In this document: piece by piece, positions 34,659-42,470 of the stretch
How positions within the stretch are numbered: the first letter of the stretch is position 1
Layout: each line of letters begins with the position of its first letter
From: Sphaerotilus sp.
GTDB taxonomy: Bacteria; Pseudomonadota; Gammaproteobacteria; Burkholderiales; Burkholderiaceae_C
Assembly (NCBI GenBank): GCA_013299055.1
Contig: JAAFKB010000029.1
Span: 1 to 42,792 of the forward strand
Reading direction: 5' to 3'
Length of the DNA stretch: 42,792 bases
Translations under genes and position numbers: made by a program
The notes under the pieces: model-generated
Database searches by the model: none
What the model saw: only the letters and a program-made list of their open reading frames with translations
What the model was told of the DNA's origin: nothing

Positions 34659-35357
34659 ATGCTGACCGACGCCCAACTCAAGGCCATCATGCCCAACATG
34701 CCGGCCGCTCGCCGGGCGCTGTTCCTGCCCGCGCTCAACCGCACGCTGCAGACCTACACCATCCACAACCGGCTGCGGGTGGCGGCGTTCCTGGGGCAGC
34801 TCGCGCACGAGTCGGGGGAGTTCCGCTACATGGAGGAGATCTGGGGACCGACCGCGCAGCAGTTGCGCTACGAGCCGCCCAGCACACTGGCGACCCGGCT
34901 CGGCAACACCCAGCCTGGCGACGGCAAGCGGTTCAAGGGCCGGGGGCCGATCCAGATCACCGGCCGCGCCAACTACAAGCGTTACGGCGATCTGCTCGGA
35001 CTGAACCTGGTGGGCCAGCCGGAGCTGGTGGCCTCGCCCGGCGTGGGGCTGTCGGCCGCGGGCATGTTCTGGCGCACCAACGGCCTGAATGCGCTGGCCG
35101 AGCTGCAGGACTACCGCGAGATCACGCGCCGCATCAACGGTGGCTACAACGGCTGGGAAGAGCGGCTGCGCTACTACGAGGCCGCCAAGCGGGTACTGGG
35201 CGCGGCGTTCTCGGTGTCGAAGTCCGCCGCCGTGTTGCCCGCCACGACTGCCCGCGCCCGCAGCGCCGAGGCGAGCACACCGTTTGCGCTGCCGGTCAAG
35301 ATTCCGCGCACGGCCGTGCTGCGTGGGCAAGAGGCCATCGAGGCCACGGCGGACTGA
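34659..35357 (+). CDS. Glycoside hydrolase family 19 chitinase/endolysin-like protein
   Basis: A 232-residue protein with a compact GH19 fold. LGQLAHESGEFRYMEEIW carries the two likely catalytic glutamates (E51 and E60). GKRFKGRGPIQITGRANYKRYG is the conserved substrate-cleft segment, and ITRRINGGYNGWEERLRYY is the usual end. About 45 further residues form a low-complexity Ala/Ser/Arg tail. GH19 enzymes of this size cleave chitin or act as phage peptidoglycan lysins. There is no signal peptide and no phage gene nearby, so how it would reach its substrate is unclear. GGAGAC precedes the ATG at 34659. Confidence 0.9.
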   Translation: MLTDAQLKAIMPNMPAARRALFLPALNRTLQTYTIHNRLRVAAFLGQLAHESGEFRYMEEIWGPTAQQLRYEPPSTLATRLGNTQPGDGKRFKGRGPIQITGRANYKRYGDLLGLNLVGQPELVASPGVGLSAAGMFWRTNGLNALAELQDYREITRRINGGYNGWEERLRYYEAAKRVLGAAFSVSKSAAVLPATTARARSAEASTPFALPVKIPRTAVLRGQEAIEATAD

Positions 35358-35369
35358 CGGCATCCGCCC

Positions 35370-35957
35370 TCAGACACTCAGCAGCTTGTTGACCAGCTCG
35401 GGAGTGGTCGCCGCGCCGTACTTGCGCATCAGCCGCGCCCGGTAGACATCGACCGTGCGCGGGCTGATTCCCAGGCGCCGCCCGACCAGCTTGCTGGTCA
35501 GCCCCTCCACCAGCAGCGCCGCGATCTCGCGCTCTCTTGGGGTCAGCTCGGCCTTGATCTGGCGCTTGGCCGAGAGGTCGTCGAAGCTCCAGATGCCGGC
35601 CGCGTGCGGGTCAGCCGGGTCGAGCGCACGGCCCGTGACGTGGCACCAGAACAGCGGCTCGCTCCCGAGCGGCACACGCAGCCGCTTCATCACGCGGTCG
35701 TCGGCGTAGCGGCCGGTGGCGTCCAGGCTGGCGATGATGCGTGCCCCGGTGCGCTCGAACTCGGCGTGGCTCGGGTACAGCACCTCGAAGCTCTGGCCGA
35801 CGAGCTGCTCCCGTGTCGCGCCGAACACCGTCAGCACCTGCTGGTTGCAGTCCACCACCAGCCGGTGGCGCGACAGGATCAGGCCGACCGGCGCGAGGTC
35901 GAACGCGGTGCGGTAGTCCAGCGGTTCCCGCGGTCTCAGTGCTTCCAGGGTTCCCAT
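35370..35957 (-). CDS. PAS-LuxR family transcriptional regulator
   Basis: A 195-residue regulator. Residues about 14-125 are a PAS sensor domain ([20 protein letters not shown] then [20 protein letters not shown]). The C-terminal LuxR helix-turn-helix is [20 protein letters not shown] then [20 protein letters not shown]. It has no receiver domain, so it probably senses a metabolite or redox state directly. It is divergent from scoAB, with a 77-base intergenic region holding three TACGTA boxes. TAGAAT lies 6 bases before the ATG, with no Shine-Dalgarno, so a leaderless mRNA is possible. I infer that it controls scoAB and itself. Confidence 0.92.
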   Translation of the reverse strand: MGTLEALRPREPLDYRTAFDLAPVGLILSRHRLVVDCNQQVLTVFGATREQLVGQSFEVLYPSHAEFERTGARIIASLDATGRYADDRVMKRLRVPLGSEPLFWCHVTGRALDPADPHAAGIWSFDDLSAKRQIKAELTPREREIAALLVEGLTSKLVGRRLGISPRTVDVYRARLMRKYGAATTPELVNKLLSV

Positions 35958-35966
35958 TACTCAATT

Positions 35967-35997
35967 CTACGTACTGTCTACGTAATGCATTACGTAC
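35967..35997. promoter_or_regulatory. TACGTA operator cluster between the PAS-LuxR gene and scoA
   Basis: TACGTA occurs at 35968-35973, 35979-35984 and 35991-35996. The last two form the perfect 18-bp palindrome TACGTAATGCATTACGTA (35979-35996). On the minus strand the first site reads GTACGTAG, agreeing with the GTAMGTAG box described for FixJ, another LuxR-family DNA-binding domain. The sites start 10 bases from the regulator ATG and are 38 to 68 bases from the scoA ATG. This is a likely operator for the neighbouring regulator. Confidence 0.72.
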
Positions 35998-36034
35998 TAC
36001 AGTTCGCCGTCCGAAACTCGCGGAGATTTCCCCC

Positions 36035-36736
36035 ATGAACAAGGTTTACCCCAGCGCGGCGGCGGCCCTCGACGGCCTCGTGCGCGACGGCCAGCTCATC
36101 GCCGTCGGCGGCTTCGGCCTGTGCGGCATTCCCGAGGCGCTCATCGACGCGCTTGTGGCCAGCGGCGCGCAGAACCTGACCGCCATCTCCAACAACGCCG
36201 GAGTCGATGGCTTCGGTCTGGGCAAGCTGCTCAACACGCGCCAGATCAAGAAGATGATCTCCAGCTACGTCGGCGAGAACAAGGAGTTCGAGCGCCAGTA
36301 CCTGGCTGGTGAACTTGCCCTCGAATTCACGCCCCAGGGCACGTTGGCCGAGAAGCTGCGCGCCGGCGGGGCGGGCATCCCGGCGTTCTTCACCAAGACG
36401 GGTGTGGGCACGCTGGTGGCCGAAGGCAAGGAACTGCGCGACTTCGACGGCGAGACCTACGTGATGGAGCGGGCGTTGATGCCAGAACTCTCGCTGGTGA
36501 AGGCGGACGTGGCCGACATGTCCGGCAACCTGCGCTTCAACAAGACAGCGCGCAACTTCAACCCGGCCGTGGCGATGGCGGGCAAGGTCTGCGTGGTCGA
36601 GGTGGAGCGCATCGTGCCGACCGGCGAGATCGCCCCCGACGATGTCCACCTGCCGGGCATCTACGTCCACCGCATCGTGCTCAACGCCACGCCCGAGAAG
36701 CGCATCGAGAAGCGCACCACCCGCGCCCGCGCCTGA
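36035..36736 (+). CDS. scoA: 3-oxoacid (succinyl-CoA:acetoacetate) CoA-transferase subunit A
   Basis: A 233-residue alpha subunit. [20 protein letters not shown] and the glycine-rich [32 protein letters not shown] and [18 protein letters not shown] are conserved in ScoA/PcaI-type enzymes. The enzyme moves CoA between succinyl-CoA and acetoacetate, allowing ketone-body and PHA-derived C4 use. GGAG lies 9 bases before the ATG at 36035; the frame upstream runs through the regulator region and is not conserved. scoB follows after 25 bases. Adipate-type transferases are an alternative, but the sequence reads as ScoA. Confidence 0.93.
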   Translation: MNKVYPSAAAALDGLVRDGQLIAVGGFGLCGIPEALIDALVASGAQNLTAISNNAGVDGFGLGKLLNTRQIKKMISSYVGENKEFERQYLAGELALEFTPQGTLAEKLRAGGAGIPAFFTKTGVGTLVAEGKELRDFDGETYVMERALMPELSLVKADVADMSGNLRFNKTARNFNPAVAMAGKVCVVEVERIVPTGEIAPDDVHLPGIYVHRIVLNATPEKRIEKRTTRARA

Positions 36737-36761
36737 CCCCGCAGCCCCCAGGAGAACCCAC

Positions 36762-37400
36762 ATGGCATGGACCCAAGACCAGATGGCGGCCCGCGCGGCG
36801 CAGGAGCTGCAGGACGGCTTCTACGTCAACCTCGGCATCGGCATCCCCACCCTCGTCGCCAACCACGTGCCCAGCGAGGTCGAAGTCTGGCTGCAGAGCG
36901 AGAACGGCATGCTCGGCATCGGCCCCTTCCCCTACGAGGATGAAGTCGATCCCGATCTCATCAACGCCGGCAAGCAGACCGTCACCACGATGCAGGGCTC
37001 GTCGATCTTCGGCAGCCACGACAGCTTCGCGATGATCCGGGGCGGCAAGATCAACCTGTCCATCCTCGGCGCCATGCAGGTGACGGACAAAGGCGATCTG
37101 GCCAACTGGATGATCCCCGGCAAGATGGTCAAGGGCATGGGCGGGGCGATGGACCTCGTGGCCGGCGTCAAGCGCGTGATCGTCTTGATGGAGCACGTCG
37201 CCAAGAAGAAGGACGGCTCGACCGACCTGAAGATCCTGCCCGCCTGCACGCTGCCGCTGACGGGCGTGGGCGTGGTGGACCGCATCATCACCGACCTCGG
37301 CGTGTTCGACGTGACTCCCGAGGGTCTCAAGGTGGTGGAGACCGCGCCGGACGTGACGCTGGAGGAGATCGCCTCCAAGACGGGCGTGCCGCTGGTCTGA
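36762..37400 (+). CDS. scoB: 3-oxoacid (succinyl-CoA:acetoacetate) CoA-transferase subunit B
   Basis: A 212-residue beta subunit carrying the active-site glutamate E47 in [13 protein letters not shown]. The N-terminal [19 protein letters not shown] and later [20 protein letters not shown] then [19 protein letters not shown] are standard for ScoB. A strong AGGAGAA Shine-Dalgarno supports the start at 36762. With scoA it makes the complete heterotetrameric transferase. The PHA phasin elsewhere in the window suggests a role in acetoacetate recycling from PHA breakdown, though the genes are not adjacent. Confidence 0.94.
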   Translation: MAWTQDQMAARAAQELQDGFYVNLGIGIPTLVANHVPSEVEVWLQSENGMLGIGPFPYEDEVDPDLINAGKQTVTTMQGSSIFGSHDSFAMIRGGKINLSILGAMQVTDKGDLANWMIPGKMVKGMGGAMDLVAGVKRVIVLMEHVAKKKDGSTDLKILPACTLPLTGVGVVDRIITDLGVFDVTPEGLKVVETAPDVTLEEIASKTGVPLV

Positions 37401-37408
37401 ACACGGCA

Positions 37409-37435
37409 GGGGCGGCGGACACACCGGACCGCCCC
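37409..37435 (+). terminator. GC-rich hairpin after scoB
   Basis: GGGGCGG-CGG-ACACA-CCG-GA-CCGCCCC folds into a 10-pair stem with a 2-base bulge, starting 9 bases after the scoB stop. There is no U-tract, so it is either a weak or Rho-assisted terminator or an mRNA 3' end-protecting structure separating scoAB from the decarboxylase gene. Confidence 0.4.
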
Positions 37436-37515
37436 GCGATGTCCGTCATCCCCGCGACGCTGGCTGGCCCTACACTTCGCGGTTTCCTCGTTCACAGGTT
37501 CCCGGAGTCGCCCAG

Positions 37516-39774
37516 ATGCAGCGTTTCAACTTTCCCATCGTCATCATCGATGAGGACTTCCGTTCGGAAAACACCTCCGGTCTGGGCATCCGTGCGCTGG
37601 CACAGGCGATCGAGAAAGAGGGCTTCCAGGTCCTGGGCGCCACCAGCTACGGCGACCTGAGCCAGTTCGCGCAGCAGCAGAGCCGGGCCTCGGCCTTCAT
37701 CCTGTCCATCGACGACGAGGAGTTCACCCCTGGCCCCGAGCTGGACCCGGCGGTGCTGAGCCTGCGCAAGTTCATCGAGGAGATCCGCTTCCGCAACGTG
37801 GACATCCCGATCTACATCTACGGCGAGACGCGCACCAGCCAGCACATCCCGAACAGCATCCTGCGTGAGCTGCACGGCTTCATCCACATGTTCGAGGACA
37901 CGCCCGAGTTCGTGGCGCGCCACATCATCCGCGAGGCCAAGAGCTACCTCGACGGACTGGCCCCGCCATTTTTCAAGGAACTGATGGACTACGCGCAGGA
38001 CGGTTCGTACTCGTGGCACTGCCCTGGTCACTCGGGCGGCGTCGCGTTCCTGAAGAGTCCCGTCGGCCAGATGTTCCACCAGTTCTTCGGCGAGAACATG
38101 CTGCGCGCCGACGTGTGCAACGCGGTGGAGGAACTCGGCCAGCTGCTCGACCACACCGGCCCGGTGGCGGCCAGCGAGAAGAACGCAGCGCGCATCTTCA
38201 ACGCCGACCACTGCTTCTTCGTCACCAACGGCACGTCCACGTCCAACAAGATGGTCTGGCACCACACGGTGGCCCCGGACGACATCGTGGTGGTGGACCG
38301 CAACTGCCACAAGTCGATCCTGCACTCGATCATCATGACCGGCGCCATCCCCGTGTTCATGACGCCGACGCGCAACCACTACGGCATCATCGGCCCGATC
38401 CCGCAGAGCGAGTTCAGCCGCGAGACCATCGAGGCCAAGATCGCCCGCAACCCGCTGCTGGCCGGGATCGATGTCAAGACGGTGAAGCCGCGCATCATGA
38501 CGCTGACGCAGAGCACCTACGACGGCGTGCTCTACAACACCGAGACCATCAAGGGCATGCTCGACGGCTGGATCGACACGCTGCACTTCGACGAAGCCTG
38601 GCTGCCGCACGCCGCGTTCCACAAGTTCTACGGCTCCTACCACGCGATGGGCAAGAACCGTCCGCGCCCGAAGGAAGCGATGGTCTACGCCACCCAGTCC
38701 ACCCACAAGCTGCTGGCCGGACTGTCGCAGGCGTCGCAGGTGCTGGTGCAGGACGCCCAGCACCAGAAGCTCGACCGCCACCTCTTCAACGAGGCCTACC
38801 TGATGCACAGCTCCACCAGCCCGCAGTACGCCATCATCGCCTCGTGCGACGTGGCCGCGGCGATGATGGAGCCGCCTGGAGGGACTGCGCTGGTCGAGGA
38901 GAGCATCAAGGAAGCCCTGGATTTCCGCCGGGCGATGCGCAAGGTGGAAGACGAGTTCGGCCACGACTGGTGGTTCAAGGTCTGGGGACCGGAGGCGCTG
39001 GCGGGAGAGGGCATGGGACGCTCGGATGGCTGGGTGCTCAAGGCCAACGAGTCCTGGCACGGCTTCGGTGACCTGGCCACCGGCTTCAACATGCTGGACC
39101 CGATCAAGTCCACCATCATCACGCCGGGGCTCGACATGTCCGGCTCCTTCGACAAGACCGGCATCCCGGCGGCCATCGTCACCAAGTTCCTCGCCGAACA
39201 TGGCGTGGTGGTGGAAAAGACGGGGTTGTACTCGTTCTTCATCCTGTTCACCATCGGCATCACCAAGGGCCGCTGGAACACGCTGCTGACCGCGCTGCAG
39301 CAGTTCAAGGACGACTACGATCGCAACCAGCCGATGTGGCGCATCCTGCCGGAGTTCGTGGCCAAGTTCCCGATGTACGAGCGCATGGGCTTGCGCGACC
39401 TGTGCCAGCAGATCCACGAAGCCTACGCGGAAGGCGACATCGCCCGGCTGACCACCGAGATGTACCTGTCGGACCTGCACCCGGCGATGAAGCCCAGCGA
39501 GGCCTATGCCCACATCGCCCACCGCAAGACCGAGCGCGTCGAGATCGACCAGCTCGAAGGCCGCATCACCACCTCGCTGCTGACGCCGTACCCGCCGGGC
39601 ATCCCGCTGCTGATCCCGGGCGAGCGGTTCAACCGGAAGATCTGCGACTACCTGCGCTTCACCCGCAAGTTCAACGACCGTTTTCCCGGCTTCCACACCG
39701 ACGTGCATGGTCTGGTGGAAGAGGACATCGGTGGCGGCCAGCACCGCTACTACGTCGATTGCGTGAAGGCCTGA
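37516..39774 (+). CDS. Orn/Lys/Arg decarboxylase (fold type I, PLP-dependent)
   Basis: A 752-residue decarboxylase, the length of inducible-type basic amino acid decarboxylases. Residues 1-130 are the response-regulator-like wing domain (IVIIDEDFRSENTSGLGIRA). The catalytic domain has WHCPGHSGGVAFLKSP, FFVTNGTSTSNKMVWHHTV, HFDEAWLPHAAFHKFY and STHKLLAGLSQAS, in which K398 binds PLP. A C-terminal domain follows (TSLLTPYPPGIPLLIPGERF). It removes CO2 from lysine, ornithine or arginine; the substrate cannot be settled by eye. The 115-base gap after scoB contains a possible -10 TACACT near 37470. The start MQRFNFPIVIID is conserved. Confidence 0.93.
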   Translation: MQRFNFPIVIIDEDFRSENTSGLGIRALAQAIEKEGFQVLGATSYGDLSQFAQQQSRASAFILSIDDEEFTPGPELDPAVLSLRKFIEEIRFRNVDIPIYIYGETRTSQHIPNSILRELHGFIHMFEDTPEFVARHIIREAKSYLDGLAPPFFKELMDYAQDGSYSWHCPGHSGGVAFLKSPVGQMFHQFFGENMLRADVCNAVEELGQLLDHTGPVAASEKNAARIFNADHCFFVTNGTSTSNKMVWHHTVAPDDIVVVDRNCHKSILHSIIMTGAIPVFMTPTRNHYGIIGPIPQSEFSRETIEAKIARNPLLAGIDVKTVKPRIMTLTQSTYDGVLYNTETIKGMLDGWIDTLHFDEAWLPHAAFHKFYGSYHAMGKNRPRPKEAMVYATQSTHKLLAGLSQASQVLVQDAQHQKLDRHLFNEAYLMHSSTSPQYAIIASCDVAAAMMEPPGGTALVEESIKEALDFRRAMRKVEDEFGHDWWFKVWGPEALAGEGMGRSDGWVLKANESWHGFGDLATGFNMLDPIKSTIITPGLDMSGSFDKTGIPAAIVTKFLAEHGVVVEKTGLYSFFILFTIGITKGRWNTLLTALQQFKDDYDRNQPMWRILPEFVAKFPMYERMGLRDLCQQIHEAYAEGDIARLTTEMYLSDLHPAMKPSEAYAHIAHRKTERVEIDQLEGRITTSLLTPYPPGIPLLIPGERFNRKICDYLRFTRKFNDRFPGFHTDVHGLVEEDIGGGQHRYYVDCVKA

Positions 39775-39777
39775 CGC

Positions 39778-40743
39778 TTGACGCTGGGTGTCGTCTTTGC
39801 CTTGGTCGCGGGGCTGGTGTGGGGGCTGGTGTTTGTCGTGCCACTGCTGCTGCCGCAATACCCGGCGGCGTTGCTGACGTGCGGGCGATACCTGGCCTTC
39901 GGGCTGATCGCGCTACCGCTGGGCTGGCTGGACCGGGAGCGGCTGCGTCAGTTCACCCCAGCTGACTGGCGGGAGGCGCTCAAGCTCTCGGCAGTCGGCA
40001 ACCTGCTGTACTACCTGTGCCTGGCCGCGGCGATCCAGCGCGCGGGTGGACCGCTGCCGACCATGCTGATCGGCACGCTGCCGGTGGTGATCGCCATCAG
40101 CTCGAACCTGCGGGACAGCCACCGTGACGGGCGGCTGCCGTGGCGCAGGCTGCTGCCCTCGCTCGGGCTGATCGTGGCCGGCATCGCCTGTGTCAACCGG
40201 GTGGAGCTGCAGCACCTGCAGGCGCAGACCGACTTCGATCTCGGGCGCTATGCGAGCGGCGCGGTGCTGGCCATCGGCGCCGTCGTGTGCTGGACCTGGT
40301 ACCCCATGCGCAACGCCGACTGGCTGCGCGCCCACGCCGACCGCAGCCCGCGCACCTGGGCCACGGCGCAGGGGCTGATGACACTGCCGCTGGCCGTGCT
40401 GGGTTACGCGGCACTGTGGGGCTGGAGCGCACTGGGCGGGTCGCTGGGGGTGGAGATGCCGCTGGGGCCCATGCCGCAGCGCTTCCTGCTGCTGATGCTG
40501 GCGGTCGGACTGCTCGCGTCATGGCTGGGCACCCTGTGCTGGAACGAGGCCAGCCAACGTCTGCCGACGAGTCTGGCCGGGCAGCTCATCGTGTTCGAGA
40601 CCCTGTCGGCGCTGGCCTATGCGCTGCTGCTGCGCGGGCAATGGCCGGACAAGCTGACGCTGGCCGGGGTGACGCTGCTGGTGGCCGGGGTGGTCCTGGC
40701 ACTGCGCATCCAGCCCGAGTCGGTGTCCTCTCCCCAACCCTGA
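39778..40743 (+). CDS. EamA/DMT family permease
   Basis: A 321-residue membrane protein with ten hydrophobic segments in two EamA repeats. It begins VVFALVAGLVWGLVFVVPLL; the second repeat has LAIGAVVCWTWYPMRNADWL and the end SLAGQLIVFETLSALAYALL. Drug/metabolite transporters of this kind export small molecules; the substrate is unknown. The start appears to be TTG at 39778, 3 bases after the decarboxylase stop, since no ATG or GTG upstream is available and the hydrophobic N-terminus begins at once. Coupling with the decarboxylase suggests, as inference only, export of an amine or amino acid. Confidence 0.88.
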   Translation: MTLGVVFALVAGLVWGLVFVVPLLLPQYPAALLTCGRYLAFGLIALPLGWLDRERLRQFTPADWREALKLSAVGNLLYYLCLAAAIQRAGGPLPTMLIGTLPVVIAISSNLRDSHRDGRLPWRRLLPSLGLIVAGIACVNRVELQHLQAQTDFDLGRYASGAVLAIGAVVCWTWYPMRNADWLRAHADRSPRTWATAQGLMTLPLAVLGYAALWGWSALGGSLGVEMPLGPMPQRFLLLMLAVGLLASWLGTLCWNEASQRLPTSLAGQLIVFETLSALAYALLLRGQWPDKLTLAGVTLLVAGVVLALRIQPESVSSPQP

Positions 40744-40874
40744 GGCGTGGCGGGCGGACCGACGGCGCAGTCAGCCAGATTCCGACACCGGTTTTGCCGA
40801 TTCTCCGATGGGCCGGGCGGGAGCCGATGCCTAAAGTCGTTCCATCGGTCCCCTTCGGATCGCAGGAGAACCCC

Positions 40875-41105
40875 ATGAACGCTCAGCAGCATGTCAGCCA
40901 TCCCTTCGCACTGATGATCAATGCGCAGGATGTCCTGAACGCCATGGACCATTCGGAACGGCTGCGGTGTCTGCAGCGCCGCATCTGCCGACCGCTGGAC
41001 AAGCCGCTCATTCCGCATGCACTCAGTGACCTGGAATTGTTCGACCGCAGCATCGACGCTGGCCTGGAGATGGAGCCTGACGGGCCGGGCGCGGACGCTG
41101 CATGA
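40875..41105 (+). CDS. Small conserved hypothetical protein (76 residues)
   Basis: A 76-residue protein: MNAQQHVSHPFALMINAQDV, then a helix (NAMDHSERLRCLQRRICRPL) and an acidic tail (LELFDRSIDAGLEMEPDGPG). CAGGAGA lies 4-6 bases before the ATG, a good Shine-Dalgarno that marks it as real. The ERLRCLQRRICRPLDKP segment resembles small burkholderial proteins of unknown function that I have seen before. No membrane segment or metal motif (two Cys only) is visible. The 131-base gap upstream (40744-40874) holds nothing else I can name. Confidence 0.75.
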   Translation: MNAQQHVSHPFALMINAQDVLNAMDHSERLRCLQRRICRPLDKPLIPHALSDLELFDRSIDAGLEMEPDGPGADAA

Positions 41106-41129
41106 CCGGTGACGGTTGGCGGGACCGCC

Positions 41130-42281
41130 TCACGCCTGGGCCAGGCCCGGGGCAGCGGTCCCCGCCTTGCGGACGCGCTGTTCTCGCCACCATGCCGACA
41201 GTGCGTGGGTGACACGCCCCGCCATGGTCGGCGCAAACAGGCTGATGCACTCCACCTCGGTCAGCTGGGGCTTCCACAAGTGCGACCAGTTCGGGTGGGT
41301 CACAAAGCTCAGGCGGTCGAGCGCAGGGTCCGCGCACACGTGCTCGATGGTGTGGCGCATGACCAGATGGCCTGGCGCGACGCTGGCGTATTCCTCGGAG
41401 TAGCCGATCTTGAGCAGGTTCAGCTGGCGTGCGCTGACCAGCCCGAACTGGGCCGCGATGGCTCGCCCATCCAGACGCAGCAGGTGGATACGGCAATTGC
41501 CACGGGCACCGAACTCCTGCACCAGCTGGCGGTAGAAGCCCACCAAGGCCGGATCCAGCGCGATCGCCGTGCCACATGCCCGCTTCCAGCCAGACGACTC
41601 CACGCTCAGGAACTCCTCCAGCGCTTCCCCGAGTGCATCGAGGGTCTGCACGACTTCGAAGTGCAGGTGGCCCATCGCCTGGGCCCGGCGTTGCAGCCGG
41701 TTGATGTTCTGCCGGAACGACCTCGTGACGGCATGGGTGGCATAGCCCGCGTCATGGCGGCAGTCCAGCCAGGCTGAGTGGGTCCGGTGGGTGCGCAGAA
41801 CCCCGCCGGCTCCAGGCGGCTGCAGGGGTTCCTGCAGCGCCTGTCCCATCGCCGAACCGGCGCTCACCGCCGGCAGACGCATGACGGCCCAGCGCAGGCC
41901 CGCCGGCTGCTCTGTCAGCCAGGCCCGCATGGCCGGCCACAGGCTGTGGTCGTCGGGATCCGCGACCAGATCGGCCAGCACCAGGTGTTCCCCCGTGACC
42001 ATCTCCAGCGCGGGCGAGACCCAGGACCGCAGCCCGCCGACCTGCCGCAAGACCAGCACGGCCCCCACCTCCTGTGCCCGGCGGGCTACCACGAAGCGCA
42101 GCGCACCGGCCTGGTTCGGGTCTGCTGCCAGATGGCTGCCGATCCAGCCTGGCTGCTGCAGGTAACTGGCGGCTGGCAGGCGGTCCACCAAGGCCTGCCA
42201 CCCAGGAAGCAAGGCATCAAAACCTGCCTGTCCGCTGAGGACAGCAAAGTTCCATCCTCGGTCGTTCCGATTGATCTGCAT
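41130..42281 (-). CDS. FemAB/BioF2-like GNAT acetyltransferase
   Basis: About 383 residues from MQINRNDRGWNFAVLSGQAG. The C-terminal half fits the Acetyltransf_6 (BioF2-like) domain: RSFRQNINRLQRRAQAMGHL, FLSVESSGWKRACGTAIALD, RIHLLRLDGRAIAAQFGLVS and LLKIGYSEEYASVAPGHLVM. Related proteins act in polysaccharide or exosortase-linked envelope assembly. The acceptor is unknown. No Shine-Dalgarno marks 42281, and the frame is open to 42407, so the start is uncertain. It is divergent from the GH13 gene with a 189-base gap in which I see no further gene. Confidence 0.85.
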   Translation of the reverse strand: MQINRNDRGWNFAVLSGQAGFDALLPGWQALVDRLPAASYLQQPGWIGSHLAADPNQAGALRFVVARRAQEVGAVLVLRQVGGLRSWVSPALEMVTGEHLVLADLVADPDDHSLWPAMRAWLTEQPAGLRWAVMRLPAVSAGSAMGQALQEPLQPPGAGGVLRTHRTHSAWLDCRHDAGYATHAVTRSFRQNINRLQRRAQAMGHLHFEVVQTLDALGEALEEFLSVESSGWKRACGTAIALDPALVGFYRQLVQEFGARGNCRIHLLRLDGRAIAAQFGLVSARQLNLLKIGYSEEYASVAPGHLVMRHTIEHVCADPALDRLSFVTHPNWSHLWKPQLTEVECISLFAPTMAGRVTHALSAWWREQRVRKAGTAAPGLAQA

Positions 42282-42470
42282 GCCGTCGCATCGACCACGC
42301 AGGCCGTGAACTTGAACCGGGTCTGGAGGGATGGCGAGTGCGGTGTGCAGCGGCCGTGCAGCAGTGCACAACCCACTGCAGGCGTGGGGTATCCCCCAGC
42401 AGCGCAAGCGGCTTGCAACAGGGTTTGGGACGGGTGGGTTTCGCTGGGGTTACATGGCAAGATGGTGCGC

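Noticed and set aside
37409..37435. Hairpin before the decarboxylase gene as a riboswitch or attenuator
   Set aside because: It lies next to the scoB stop, far from the decarboxylase start, with no alternative pairing partner or U-tract; a 3'-end structure is simpler.
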